Part shown: positions 11,833 through 22,700 of the stretch, piece by piece
Layout of the letters: every line of letters begins with the position of its first letter
Position numbering within the stretch: the first letter of the stretch is position 1
Origin: Apostichopus japonicus
Lineage: Eukaryota > Echinodermata > Holothuroidea > Aspidochirotida > Stichopodidae
DNA length: 60,000 bases
NCBI RefSeq assembly: GCF_037975245.1
Contig: NC_092561.1
Coordinates: 10,105,001-10,165,000, forward strand
Reading direction: 5' to 3'
Made by a program: the position numbers and the translations under genes
The notes under the pieces: generated by a model
What the model was told of the DNA's origin: nothing
What the model saw: only the letters and a program-made list of their open reading frames with translations
Database searches by the model: none

Positions 11833-11879
11833 GTAAGTACCCAATGTATTATTTAAATCAACAGTATGTAAACTATGGG

Positions 11880-12345
11880 TCAAGGCCATCAGAGGTGGTC
11901 TGATATTGTATGTTACAGTGTCGAGGGTTCATCATGATAGTGCCCTGGTAGTGTTTCCTTTGGGGTATTCAGCAATTTTAGGTCTGATGCCATATGGGCT
12001 ATTTCAGGAAATAACTCAAAATTAATATTTTCCTACAGATTGTATAGTCACAATGCTTAGAGTTTAATTGTCACGATAGTGTTTTGGTAGTGCTCCTTTG
12101 GGGTGTTTGGAATTTTAGGCCAAAGGTCATGTATGGGCCATATGGGCCATTTTGAACTCCTGAACTCCGCCTGAAATCACACAAAATGTTTCTTTTCCTA
12201 TGAATTCTATGGTGCAGTGTTGAGCATTTTTCACAGTGGTACTTAGGTAGTGCCTCCTTTGGGTTTTTAGGATTTGGGGGCCTAAGTCACCTGTAGACCA
12301 TATGGGCCAATTTATGAAATCACTCAAAATTATACTTTTCATACA
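11880..12345 (+). repeat. Diverged ~150-bp tandem repeat, three units
   Basis: The landmark TAGTG...CCTTTGGG(G)T recurs near 11948, 12088 and 12249 (spacing about 140 and 161). In each unit it is followed by an 'attttagg'-like word, a 'catatgggc(c/t)' word and 'aaat(a/c)actcaaaatta'-like sequence. The array lies in intron c-d of the SAMD3-like gene. Just downstream (12385-12450) is low-complexity G/T-rich sequence with a G12 run. Confidence 0.65.
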
Positions 12346-13056
12346 AATTTGCCCTAAAATTGGTTTAGCCCTAACATTTGTTGGGGCATCTTTTTTTTGG
12401 GGGGGGGGGGCATTTTTTGGCATCCTTATTTCTGGGGGGCCTTGAAATATTTGGGCCCTGAAAACCTTCTGTCTGCAACAAAGGCTCGCACATCTGATCA
12501 TTACTCCCTAACTAAATATCACATGTATGACCTGGGAGTGTTCATAGCTGTAAATATAGTAAGGGCATCATCACAAAGGTAGAATAGACTAGTATGTATG
12601 TGATAACTGGAACAGAATGTTGGACAGATTTCAATCTGTAGTTGCAGTAACCATAACCCAATGTGGATTTCCTGATCAGCCCCAAGTGTATTAAAATCAT
12701 CTAGTGGAATGAATCCCTACCATGATGTAATTAGCTGTAACAAGATGTCATAACTCATGGCAAATGTTCATTTCTCTCTAAAATACACGGAACCAGTGCA
12801 CCATTTAGCTCTGTTGTTTCATTTATACTCTGCTATTATTGATATCATCAAAAATAGTATTACTTGTAGTGAATACGATGTACTGTAAATTGATTTGAAA
12901 AAATATTTAAGAAATTATTTATTTTGATTCCTTCGTTGGTGGAGTATATTTGTTTGTTGGTCACTCATGGCCATCATGGTGGATCAGCCACCCCTCCCAT
13001 TTTCTGAAACTGGAAAGCGCTGTATATTGAATACATATACCTTAATATCTTTGCAG

Positions 13057-13349
13057 GTTACAGACTTGTCAGACGTGCCAGTTTATATCCAGGTGACAGA
13101 GGATGAAGGTGTTCCAGAGTACACTGTGATAGTGGAAACCTTGCAAGTAGCTACTTTGAAAAGTTTGTTCGCAGCCATGTGCAATTATTTGGCAGTGTTC
13201 TATGTCCTAAATATGGCATAGAGCCTTTGCTGAAGAAAACCCTTCAGTTTTTAAAAAAAATCATTTTGAATGTTGATGATACTACACCGGCAGATAAATC
13301 AGTCAATAAAATTCTGGAGAAACTAAACATGCAAATCGCTAAAAATTGA
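13057..13349 (+). CDS. SAMD3-like gene, last exon, frameshifted
   Basis: Begins after 'atatctttgcag' in phase 0 and reads VTDLSDVPVYIQV to FYVLNMA, then TAG at 13219-13221. Supplying one base after 13220 gives about 43 further codons (LLKKTLQFLKKIILN; ends with QIAKN) to TGA at 13349. An alternative frame across the middle (DSGNLASS...) is also open, but it lacks an upstream connection and is taken as a shadow. Confidence 0.55.
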
Positions 13350-13589
13350 TGGCCTAATTACTGCTCCAGGCACCTACCATTGTTTGTACAGTTTTTTTGG
13401 CTCAAACTGTCATCACATTTATAACATAGAATACTGCCTATCAATTGCACTAGCATATATGAGTCAAAATAGGCTAAGGTGTTATAAAACTGTAACTAAC
13501 TTACAAATAATAAGTCATTGAAAATTTTTTCATTATCATTTGAGCTGTTGCGTGTGTTAGTTTTGACTTACAAAATGTTGTTATTTTTG

Positions 13590-15345
13590 GTTACGGTGCC
13601 GAAGGCCGAGTAACCTATGCGATCAAGTTGGCGTGTGTGAGGGTGCGTTAGTTTGCTATCTGACCGAGGATTGAACAAAACAATTTCAGGTCCTCGGTTG
13701 TAATTTCTAAAGAATCACCACGTCCTCGGAAGAATTCTGTTGTATGGGGTATTGTTAAGGTTAGGGTACGTGGATTTGAACTAGGGTTGTGCGGGATCCC
13801 GGTAGTCAAGTGAATAACGGTATCCCGATACCGGTATTGACTAATCCCGATCACAGTGCAATGTGTAACTACTACCGGTATTGGGAAAACAACCGGTTAT
13901 TACATTCGTTTCGGTATCATTCCCGGGAATCCCGGACATTAATAAAAATATCTACGTGTTACTATTTGAAATAAAGAAAACAAAACACGATTTTTTCTGG
14001 TTTCTGTGTTCTTAGTTTGAATAATATCTGATCAACTTACGTACTGGCCTAGACTAGGCTATATATTAAATCAACTTTTCACGTAGTAATTTGGACCTAG
14101 GCTACAATAAATATCGAACGTTACTTGTTATGGGACCTCAAAGTTATTCTGAAATTTTCGTTATTTATTCTTCCTCCAAACGATGATTGTCAAGGTTCCC
14201 ATGTACAAAATCTTACCCTTATGCATTTCACCTCATTTTGTTATAATAATTTTAACGATTTTATAAATTTTGAGCCAAAACCGCAGGGAGTATATCCAGT
14301 TTAAATCCATCTTCGCACGGGACTGTATATTATTATAGCCTAGGATACGGTACTGGTACACAGCAGTGATTTTGATGCTGTAATGAAATGGATTCGTTTA
14401 TTAATACGGGGGGTTCCACGATGTCATTTATATTTATCTTTCGCTACTTTTTTAATTTTTAAGAACTTTTGTACGAAAGATTGATATTGCACTTATTCAA
14501 AGTATATTTCCTGGAGTAAAGAACAGCCGATAAACGATAAAAATAAATCTGTACTATTCTTATGTATGTAGTTTGTAATCCCGTATTTACGTAGCCCCTA
14601 TGTTATATTCTAATTGTCTGAAGTTCCAAACACGTGGTGACTTGTTGATAGTTAAAAACTTTTCATTGTGAACTTTTGAACTTGAAGGGGTTGCCCTATT
14701 CCAATATCATGGAATAGTGGGGAAATCCCAATTTATGTTTGTGTACGGATTACAAGTTTAATCCACGTGCGAACGTGTTAATCTAATATCGTACGTCGAG
14801 TGTGAATGAAGGATGGTGTGGGTTGCTTTTTTCCAAGGTTTGTGCTTTTCATTTGGCAGTGTATGTTAAAAAACAAAGGCCCTAATATAGCGTGTTATTT
14901 TTTTAATTTTTTTTATAAACGTGCGTGTAAGAGTATGTACATAGCCTAGGCTATGCATATTGAATGTATGACATTGACAGTCTCGTAACTAAGTGCTTTG
15001 AACCGTAGATGAAAGTTGAGGAAAATACCGGTTGTAGTTACGATACCGGTATTCATGTTGCAACACTACCGGTTGTGTGAAATCCGACTACCGCACAACG
15101 CTAATACAATGGGGTCCTCAGTCTGAATGTAATGCAAACATGTGTGTGTGGGTATGCGTTTGTTTTGCTATCTGACCGAGGACTTGAACAAAAGAATTTC
15201 AGGTCCTCGGTTGTGATTTCTAAAGAATCACCACGTCCTCGGAAGAATTCTATTGTATGGGGTATTGTTAATGTTACGGTACGTGGATTTGAACAATGGA
15301 AAATACAATGGGGTCCTCGGTCTGAACGAAACACAAACATGTATG
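13590..15345 (+). repeat. ~200-bp unit in tandem, first copy split by an insertion
   Basis: Unit 1 is 13590-13781 plus 15104-15135; unit 2 is about 15136-15345. Shared blocks are 'gctatctgaccgagga', 'aatttcaggtcctcggttgt', 'aaagaatcaccacgtcctcg' and 'gtacgtggatttgaac', then 'tacaatggggtcctc'. GTCCTCGG recurs several times, directly and inverted. Unit 2 lacks the insertion, which defines the ends of the element below; the bases 'aatggaaa' of unit 2 are absent from unit 1 at the junction. Confidence 0.75.
13782..15103. mobile_element. Non-autonomous hAT-like element, 1.32 kb
   Basis: TIR tips TAGGGTTGTGCGG (left) and TAGCGTTGTGCGG (right, inverted). Both subterminal regions are rich in TACCGGT words: about 13832, 13874 and 13891 on the left, about 15028, 15042 and 15068 on the right. 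Subterminal motif clusters of this kind usually bind transposase in hAT elements. Flanking 8-mers (atttgaac and atacaatg) do not match, and a few bases of the host repeat are missing. No open frame suggests a transposase. Insertion is confirmed by the uninterrupted neighbouring unit. Confidence 0.65.
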
Positions 15346-15359
15346 TGTGTGTGTGTGTG

Positions 15360-16970
15360 ATGTGACAGCTTGCTCGTAAACACGATATCTCAACAACGAC
15401 ACATTGGATCAATGTCATATTGGACTGGTGATGTGTGGATGGTCCCTATTGTTTTTGTTCTCCATCACATGAATATTAATAAGTGGGTAGGGCTTAAAGT
15501 AAAATTCTTAAAATGTCAATATCTTCGCAACGGTATGTCCGATCTGCTTCATACTTGGTATGGTGATGTAAGTGGTTCATTGTCACATGACAATGGAATT
15601 TCATCTAATTAATATTCATGAGTAGGTGGGGCTTAGTCCTTAATTGCTAGAAATAGCTTGTAAACCTGAAATCTTAGAAATTAAATGTTGAATTACTGTC
15701 ATTTTGAACTAGTACATGCTCCATGATTAGTAGATGTTCCCTATTGTTTTTGTTGTTCATGACATGAATATTAATGAGTAGGCAGCAGTTAAAGTGAAAT
15801 TCTTAAAATGTCAATAACTTTGCAACGGTATAACCGATCATCTCCATACTTTGTTGATTGGTGGTGGATAATAATAGTTACATTTTCATATGAAAATAAC
15901 ATGTAACCTCATTAATATTCATGTGTTTGTTGGCCATATAGCATTTGTTGTCCCTCATTCCTAAACTCCTGTCATTCGTCACGTTTGACATGTTTTCCTG
16001 GTTCCTGGGAGCTTGCTGATCTATATTTGTTTTGCTTTATAAAACCATGAAATTGGTTAGCCAGGCCATTAAAGGAGTAGTCCAGTGACAAATTAAACTG
16101 GACTGAAAAAAAGTAACCTTTGCAATTAAGTTGGCATATGTGTATGTTGTGATGAGTTGGCATGTTTGTATGTTTTGATCAAGTTTGCGTGTGGGTATGT
16201 GTGTATATGTATGTTGCATAAATAGCTGGCTCAGACAATTAAAGGGATAGTCTATAGAGAAAATAGTAAATGAACTTAATAATCTGGTATTACTGTACAT
16301 GTACCTATAGAGTATAGGGAAATCTTATGTGAGTGGGGTAGATTAATGTGTTGGTAGTAAGGTGTGAAACTGGTAAAATCTGATGGGTGTTAGGTGGGGG
16401 GGGGGTTGTCAGATGAGTAGGGTGATGTTGGGATCAGGGTTGTAGGATGGTAGGTGAGGCTGCAGGTGGTATGATGGTAAGGGTTCCGCTCTGGGTTGGG
16501 GATATGGGTTGTGTCGTATGATCCCCATGTGTTTGTCTGGAGAGGGGGTGTGGGGTGGTGAAATGCCTAGAGTCAACTATATCACTTTTTTTCAACTTTA
16601 TATGTACATCAATAAAGGCATTAATTTTTGGTTTTGTTTACGATGGCCAGGTAATCTACAGTTTAGCATGTTTGCAAGTGTATGTATAATCTTAAAAACA
16701 ATATATTTAATTACTGTAAATGTATTGAATAACTTGTAGATATGCTACATTATCATTACATGGACCTCATTGTTTTTGTTGTCCAGTACATGAATATGTG
16801 GGTGGGGCTTGTAATCAAATTCTTAAAATGTCGATATTTTTTTCAAATATATGTCTGATCACCTTCATACTTGGTAGGTTGGTACAGTAGTGCCACATGA
16901 AACTGAAATTTCATTTATATTCATGAGTGCAACTGACAACTTTATGTCTGATCAGCTTTAGTTTGGTTTC
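15360..16970 (+). repeat. Diverged dispersed/tandem repeat, three copies
   Basis: The block TTGTTTTTGTT...ACATGAATAT, then 'aaattcttaaaatgtc' and a 'catact(t/g)tggt'-like word, recurs starting near 15450, 15739 and 16770. Copies 1 and 2 are about 290 bp apart; copy 3 is displaced by about 1 kb containing GT/TATGTG-rich sequence (16130-16230) and a G9 run near 16397. No gene was recognised in the interval. Confidence 0.6.
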
Positions 16971-17273
16971 AGTTGTCTGGCAATAAGTACAATACAGGTA
17001 TATAACAATATCAAATTCTGACTTATCTTATTTCATAAACTCTCATCGGCATCAGAACCACTAAACCTTTGGGTTTTCTGGTTCTTCAATTACTGATGAA
17101 ATCAGACACTCTTTTGTACTTACTATTGAGGTGAAGCATATGTAGTGTTTAAGAGAAAATATAAAATGTGATTCCAAATTAATACAGAAATTCTTGCTTT
17201 CTTTTTTTCATGTGAGAGGGCTTGATGGTCTAGCAGTGGTTAAGGCCCAATCAGGTTTTATATCCAAGAATTG

Positions 17274-17347
17274 TTCCCACCAGTTAGCTCAACAGACAGC
17301 TTTGTACCTATAAGGGAGTTGTCGCAGGTTCGAATCCGTGGTGGGTC
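17274..17347 (+). repeat. tRNA-like SINE head
   Basis: An A-box-like 'TTAGCTCAACAGACAGC' and a perfect B box 'GGTTCGAATCC' are correctly spaced. Acceptor-stem-like arms TCCCACC and GGTGGGT pair at six of seven positions. The T stem pairs poorly (two of five), so this is a tRNA-derived SINE head or pseudogene rather than a functional tRNA gene. The SINE body may continue to about 17375. Confidence 0.55.
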
Positions 17348-17379
17348 ATATAAAACTAGTATAGAAAAACTACTTTTAT

Positions 17380-17850
17380 CCATGGGCAAGACTAACTGGA
17401 TTAGTCAAGTGACTGCTGGACTAATCATTTAGGTCGCTTGACAAAAGCCTGGTCGATAGAGCATTGTTGAAAGACTAGCAAAAACTGGTCATGTGACTAA
17501 TTGAATAAGTCAATTGACATCTTGACTAATCGTTTAGGTCGCTTGACTAAAGCCTGGTCGATAGAGGCATAATTGAATGACTAGTAAAAACTGGTCATGT
17601 GACTAATTGAATTAGTCAACTGACATCTTGACTAATCGTTTAGGTCGCTTGACTAAAGCCTGGTCGATAGAGGCATAATTGAATGACTAGTAAAAACTGG
17701 TCATGTGACCAGGTTTACTTAGTCATATGACCAGAACTATTTGGTCACTGGACCAAAAGTTAGTCAAGTGACTAGAATTAATTGGTCGATAGAAGCATTG
17801 TCTGGACTAATGTACTCTAGTCATCTTGACTAGATTATGTTTACAGTGTA
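17380..17850 (+). repeat. 106-bp tandem repeat with CTAGTCA/TGACTAG lattice
   Basis: 'TGGTCATGTGAC' begins units at 17486, 17592 and 17698, exactly 106 bp apart. A partial unit precedes them (17425-17485) and a degenerate one follows. The units are nearly identical ('gtcgcttgactaaagcctgg', 'tcgatagaggcataattgaa'). The words GACTAG, CTAGTC, TGGTCA and TGACCA recur about every 20-30 bp in both orientations, so single strands could fold extensively. The terminal 'tctagtcatcttgac...gtac' is shared, inverted, with 6266-6490. Confidence 0.85.
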
Positions 17851-19473
17851 CCTCGTTATGAGATTTTGCTTTCGAACAGCACAAAAACTAAAATTTCACT
17901 TAACACAACTCAAAAAGTTGTAAAAAAATTGACATAAAAATTGACATTTGCAAACAACCAATATCAAAATGTTTGTATCATTTGATTTAACCAAAAAATG
18001 AAGAAAAGTGAAGTAAAATGTGAACATTTTCATTTCAAATTTGTATCTTTGGCATAGACACCACAGATTCTCTTAAGAATTTCTTACAAATAACAATGAA
18101 AGAATTGATTTTCATAATTAAGAAATATTGTAATATAGATATAGATCAGCTGCAAGTTAGTGTTACTGAGTATCATAACTGAGTATCATTATTTCACAAA
18201 TTTTCAAAAGAATTGCATCCTAAAATATGATCTTGATAAAAAGATAAAACAATGATCGATGTAGATTAACGTCTGAGACTTTCATTTCAGACTAGAACGA
18301 GACAAAGACAGAGCAAGTACTGTAGAGCAAATGAAATGCGTCATCATCTTTATACATAGCATACTTCATAAGGTTGACAACACCAAACACAGATTTGAAA
18401 TGAAGTACAAATCCTAACTAATATAGAAGACTTGATTGGTGTTAGTAAGGTGATCTTTGGAAATAATAAAACCCTGACTAACATCTTGGCAACACTCACC
18501 TGTATAGCAGTACAGAACAACGTGGGCTTCACACAACCTTCCACAGAGACCATACCAACTAGTATGATCATCCCTACTACACAACAAGATGATCCTGATG
18601 AGGATGATCCTCTACCATGAACTCCGATGGCAGGATCATCCATGTTTAGCTTTTCAAACTGACAGACGGCCCTAACACTGGATCATTATCTGCAATTAGC
18701 TCTAGTTGTACAGTTCAACCAATCTTTCACAATATACAATGAAAAGTTGAACCGTCTTAAACAAAATCCCTTCCCCCTTGCCCCACCTTCTCCCCCAAAC
18801 ACTCAACCTTGGAATTGCTGGACCACCTTCCCTCTGTCAAACAAGCATCCTGTATTCCATGCTGCAATAACCGAATCATCATGACTGCTCTGAACAAACA
18901 GATAATCCAGATTTGGATCCGCCCATGTACTTTATTCCCATGGTAACATGATTTTCGGTACTCTACAATGACAAATCTTCAGACTACGAAGGATTTAGAA
19001 AGGTCCTTCCTTTTCTGTCCTTTTTCTTTAAGTTTATTCTTACTGTAAGGAAGTGCGTCTACTATATTGTCATTGACCTAATGTTGTGATTTTCCCACAC
19101 TTCACTAAACTGTATTATACAATACTATGCCTTCCATAGTACTCTAAAAACAATAACAATCCTTTTCAAACACCATACAACCTGAACAAGCATTCTGTAA
19201 TCGATGCCTCCTCAAAGTTGTTAACCTTTTGACTCTGGTCACCCCCAAAAAGTCAAAATGTTGACCTTAGTTTGCATATTTGAAAAGATATAATTACCAT
19301 AAAATGTCATAAACCCAACAAATTTGAACAACCCCCAACTTCCCCTCACCCCACCCCATTTTTTACCTTTCTGCCAGATTCAACTGTTGTTAAAGAAAGA
19401 GATATGTCCTTAATTTCCAGTATTACTTTCATGAATAAATCAAACTCTCCCATCCCCTGGGAGTGATTAAGGC
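17851..19473. other. 3' flank of the BAK-like gene
   Basis: No second gene recognised. On the minus strand, downstream of the BAK-like stop codon, an AATAAA (plus-strand tttatt at about 19031) is a possible polyadenylation signal about 440 bases past the stop. The open frames near 18350-18640 lack splice context and domains. Confidence 0.35.
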
Positions 19474-19770
19474 TTAAATTGAGCCTCCCAACCAGATTGG
19501 GAAGTGATTGGAGACAAATCTCACAGCAAGGTTGATTAATTCATCTGCCTCACTGCTAGCTGCTTGAACTGATCTGTTGGCCAGGCTGATGGCCTTCTGC
19601 GTACACAACACCACCAAAGCTACTTTGTACGGGTCAATGGGATCCGGCAGACTCTGCTGTTGGCTGTTAAGAAAAATGTCCATTGTGGTTTCAAATGACT
19701 GGTAGATTGCTTTGGATGTGATAGAGGTGGCGCAGGAGAGCAATTCCTGCTCGAAGATGGCCCCATCCCC
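19474..19770 (-). CDS. BAK-like gene, last exon
   Basis: Follows acceptor 'tttattttctgaag' in phase 0. It has 98 codons and a TAA stop (19476-19474). Predicted all-helical, with GC-balanced codons unlike the AT-rich surroundings, supporting a real exon. Holds the BH1-like and BH2-like regions. Confidence 0.65.
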   Translation of the reverse strand, partial: GDGAIFEQELLSCATSITSKAIYQSFETTMDIFLNSQQQSLPDPIDPYKVALVVLCTQKAISLANRSVQAASSEADELINLAVRFVSNHFPIWLGGSI

Positions 19771-22700
19771 CTTCAGAAAATAAAGAAACGAGATAATCTA
19801 AGTGGGTTTTCAGTGTTAACTGAAAGTTATATTCAGCAAGGTGTAGTAGCTGAAATTTTCATTTGAAACCTGGATTAATGGGCCATTCCGGGCAGATGCA
19901 GACGAAGACTTCGATTTCTAAACAGAACGATAGAAGTAGTAGGTTTTGGTCGAATCGGAGAGCGAGTTGCCTTTGTAATTCCTTGCCATATAATTTGCAC
20001 ACAATTCCACATACATTACCAATCTGACTAATGTGGAGTAAGTGAGTTAAATTTATCCAAGAATTGGAGTGAGAACCAGAAAAGATCAGAAATTTCTAGC
20101 TCTTATTTGTAGCACTCCTTTGTGTGCAACAATCAATTATAATTCACTTGTGGGGATTTTACAATATAGAATTTTGATTTCAAAATCCACCAAGAAGTCT
20201 TCCTATGTGAAATACTTTTAAAAAGAAATTACGTTGATCTAGTGGAAATCAGAGAAAATAAGGCCTATTTTGACCCCTTGAAGCTCAGAGGGTGAACACT
20301 TGAGTGGGCTTAAATCACCCAACACAGGTGTAGCAATTCTTTGAAGCAAATTTCATTTCCTGGATGAATGTAGGTATTGTTGAAGACCTATTGTGTATTG
20401 AGCCCCTTCTCAAAACTAAACTGAACAGAAATTGACCAAACTATGTTCACCAAAACAAAACTGATAGCATCTCACAGATTACTTGTAGCTTTAATTTGGA
20501 GTTAGCATGTTTACAGGGATTATAGACTTTGACACTTGTTGGCTTCATGTGACCTTTCACCTCTACCAATTTCGTCAGGGTTCTTGCACTCAACAAGCTG
20601 GATCTACACACTAAGTATGAAGTTCAACAGAGATCTACTTTTGGAACTATCATGTTCATAAGGTTTTCAGACTTCGACTTATGTTGAACTCAAATAACTT
20701 TTGACCTCACTGAACTTGGACTCAATAAGATGAATCCACATACCAAGTATGAAGTCAATCCACCATGAAACTTTTGAGTTTCCGTGTTTACAAACAAGTG
20801 TCACATATACACACACACACACATGCCATCACCATCGCATAGATTCCTTTTGCCGCCTCATTTAATGAGCCGAATACAAACTCCATAAATTTTAGTGTGG
20901 TTTGTTGAAATATCAACTGCAAAATGCTTTATGGTGTTTTCCTTCAAATTTACCGTTTTTGTGTTGCATCTGAGGAACTGAACTGATGGTCCGTGGGTTA
21001 GACTTGTTAGTTCAGCCACTCTTATTGACTACATTGCATACAGTGTATAGCATTAGTTACAAACTGGATGCCTATGACCTCACAGCATGCCACCTAAGCG
21101 TTAACTCTTCATGCAGAAATGTTCAGTAAAAACTTGCATTGTATAACGAGAAGACTTGACATTTCTTTTTACTTTTTGCTCTACCTTTTGAATGTTAGAT
21201 TGTTTCGGTCTGTTTTGATCGTCATTTATCCTATAGGGCTTTATAGCAATGGAGAGATGGGTGGGTAAACGAAATTAAGAATAGAGAAGGTCTGTGTCAA
21301 ATCTCTAAGTATTCTCCTGCAATTGCTTCCCTACTGCTTTCTGAGTTATATCAATTGAAGCAGGGATGTGATTACTAGTTATATGGTTTTTAAGGTACTG
21401 TGGTTTTTTAATGTCACCCTCTACAAGCAAACATTTACCTTAGGATCCACCAGCTAATTGCTACAGTACTTACAACAGCTCAGTAGATAATATAAGCACA
21501 GAACACATGTATCCCTGAGGTCAACTGGTTTTGATACTTAAGCCAAAACGTTCTTGCTCTTTCAAAATTTGGTTAAGATTCCCAGTCACTGTGCCGTTGT
21601 TTGATTTGTTTATTAACATTCGTAAATAATGCGCACAACATCTCCGTACAAATCTCTCACCTGCCAATTTGCCTGAAAGTCATCACCGATTGTTGCCAAT
21701 CGGGTAGCGACGTCTTCGAGTTCTTTCTGTGTCTCAGGGTCTAAGGAGAAAGGAAGCCAAGAAAAAATTGAAAGTATTGTAGTAAAGTGGAATTTCCAGA
21801 GTATGTTCTTGTTTTGGTCCCCATGTCGCTTTAACTTAAACAGATCTCACCCAAGGTTACCCAGGGTAGGCATGATTTGTTCCCTGTCAGTTGTTCACGC
21901 TGATATTAGTGGGCATCATACAATTTAGTGCCTGTATATTTTCTCTTAATGGGTTGAGGATCTTAGTATTTCTATAAATTTAACTTTCATTTGTATCTAA
22001 ATGATTGTTTCCTACCTTATATTAAATGTTTTCCCCGTAAATATTCTTGTTACTGGTTAAAATTGATAGTTACGCCACGTGATACGTCTAGATGCTCACA
22101 TGCGGTGCTTGTGAGTTAATTGCTCTTTGTTCTTGCGCTTGCCACTCACCGATCACTGAAGCGAGACGTCCGATTTCCGTGCAGTATATTGTTAGCCAAG
22201 AAGTGACTGTTTATCAAGTGATTTTTCTTGTAGGAATAAGTGGGTGAGTTTAATACGTATTTTTGTACATGCGTGCAAGTATAGATGAAGACTTAATGTC
22301 TATTTGAGACCAAAATGAAGTTTATTTTGTTGAAGCTAAGTTCCGTTACGAAGTATTTTAAGTAGCGTGTATCGTAACCTGTTATATACTAGTTTTGCGG
22401 ATGTATTAGTTACGATCATTCCTTCACCTCGATTGTCAACTTTGGATCATTGTGATTTGAAGATGATAATTTTTTATATGAATAACTATGTTAAGCTCAT
22501 CTCTAGTTGTGACTAGCGGTGATTATCGATGTTGATTATTTCATATTTTTAGAAGTAACGGTTATGAAATGTATTGTACTTTTAAAGCTAAGGTATCACA
22601 GTGAGTGTACATATATGTGAGAGATGGACACGCTCGATGATTTTACGGAAAGAGGGAGACATTCTGATATGCACTATGAATGTTGATAATATGACATACT

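Larger units (their letters stand above)
8275..13349 (+). pseudogene. SAMD3-like gene, four exons, frameshifted in the last
   Basis: Exons 8275-8357, 8928-9078, 11744-11832 and 13057-13349 join in compatible phases (1, 0, 1, 0). They encode the C-terminal part of a protein resembling the multi-copy 'sterile alpha motif domain-containing protein 3-like' family of fish and invertebrates. Seen: RRRLIVEED... VYPWLF then LLELKRLEGK; MHAAILSVPILLNEKLG then FADEDS; VTDLSDVPVYIQV then an EYTVIVE strand; FYVLNM; and LLKKTLQFLKKIILN before the stop. The order and spacing fit that family's conserved C-terminus as I remember it. One base appears missing after 13220: GCA-TAG should read GCA-TAN-GAG, after which the family-like frame continues to TGA at 13347-13349. 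This is either a pseudogenising deletion or an assembly error. The 5' exons are not identified. Function in the family is unknown. Confidence 0.55.

Noticed and set aside
13133-13349. Alternative frame DSGNLASS... through the last SAMD3-like exon
   Set aside because: It is closed upstream by TGA and would break the frame shared with exon c; only its downstream part (after 13220) matches the family.
17274-17347. Functional tRNA gene
   Set aside because: T stem mostly unpaired and D arm irregular; fits a SINE head.
18350-18643. Overlapping opposite-strand open frames of 97 and 62 codons
   Set aside because: No splice sites, domains or codon bias; mutual shadows.
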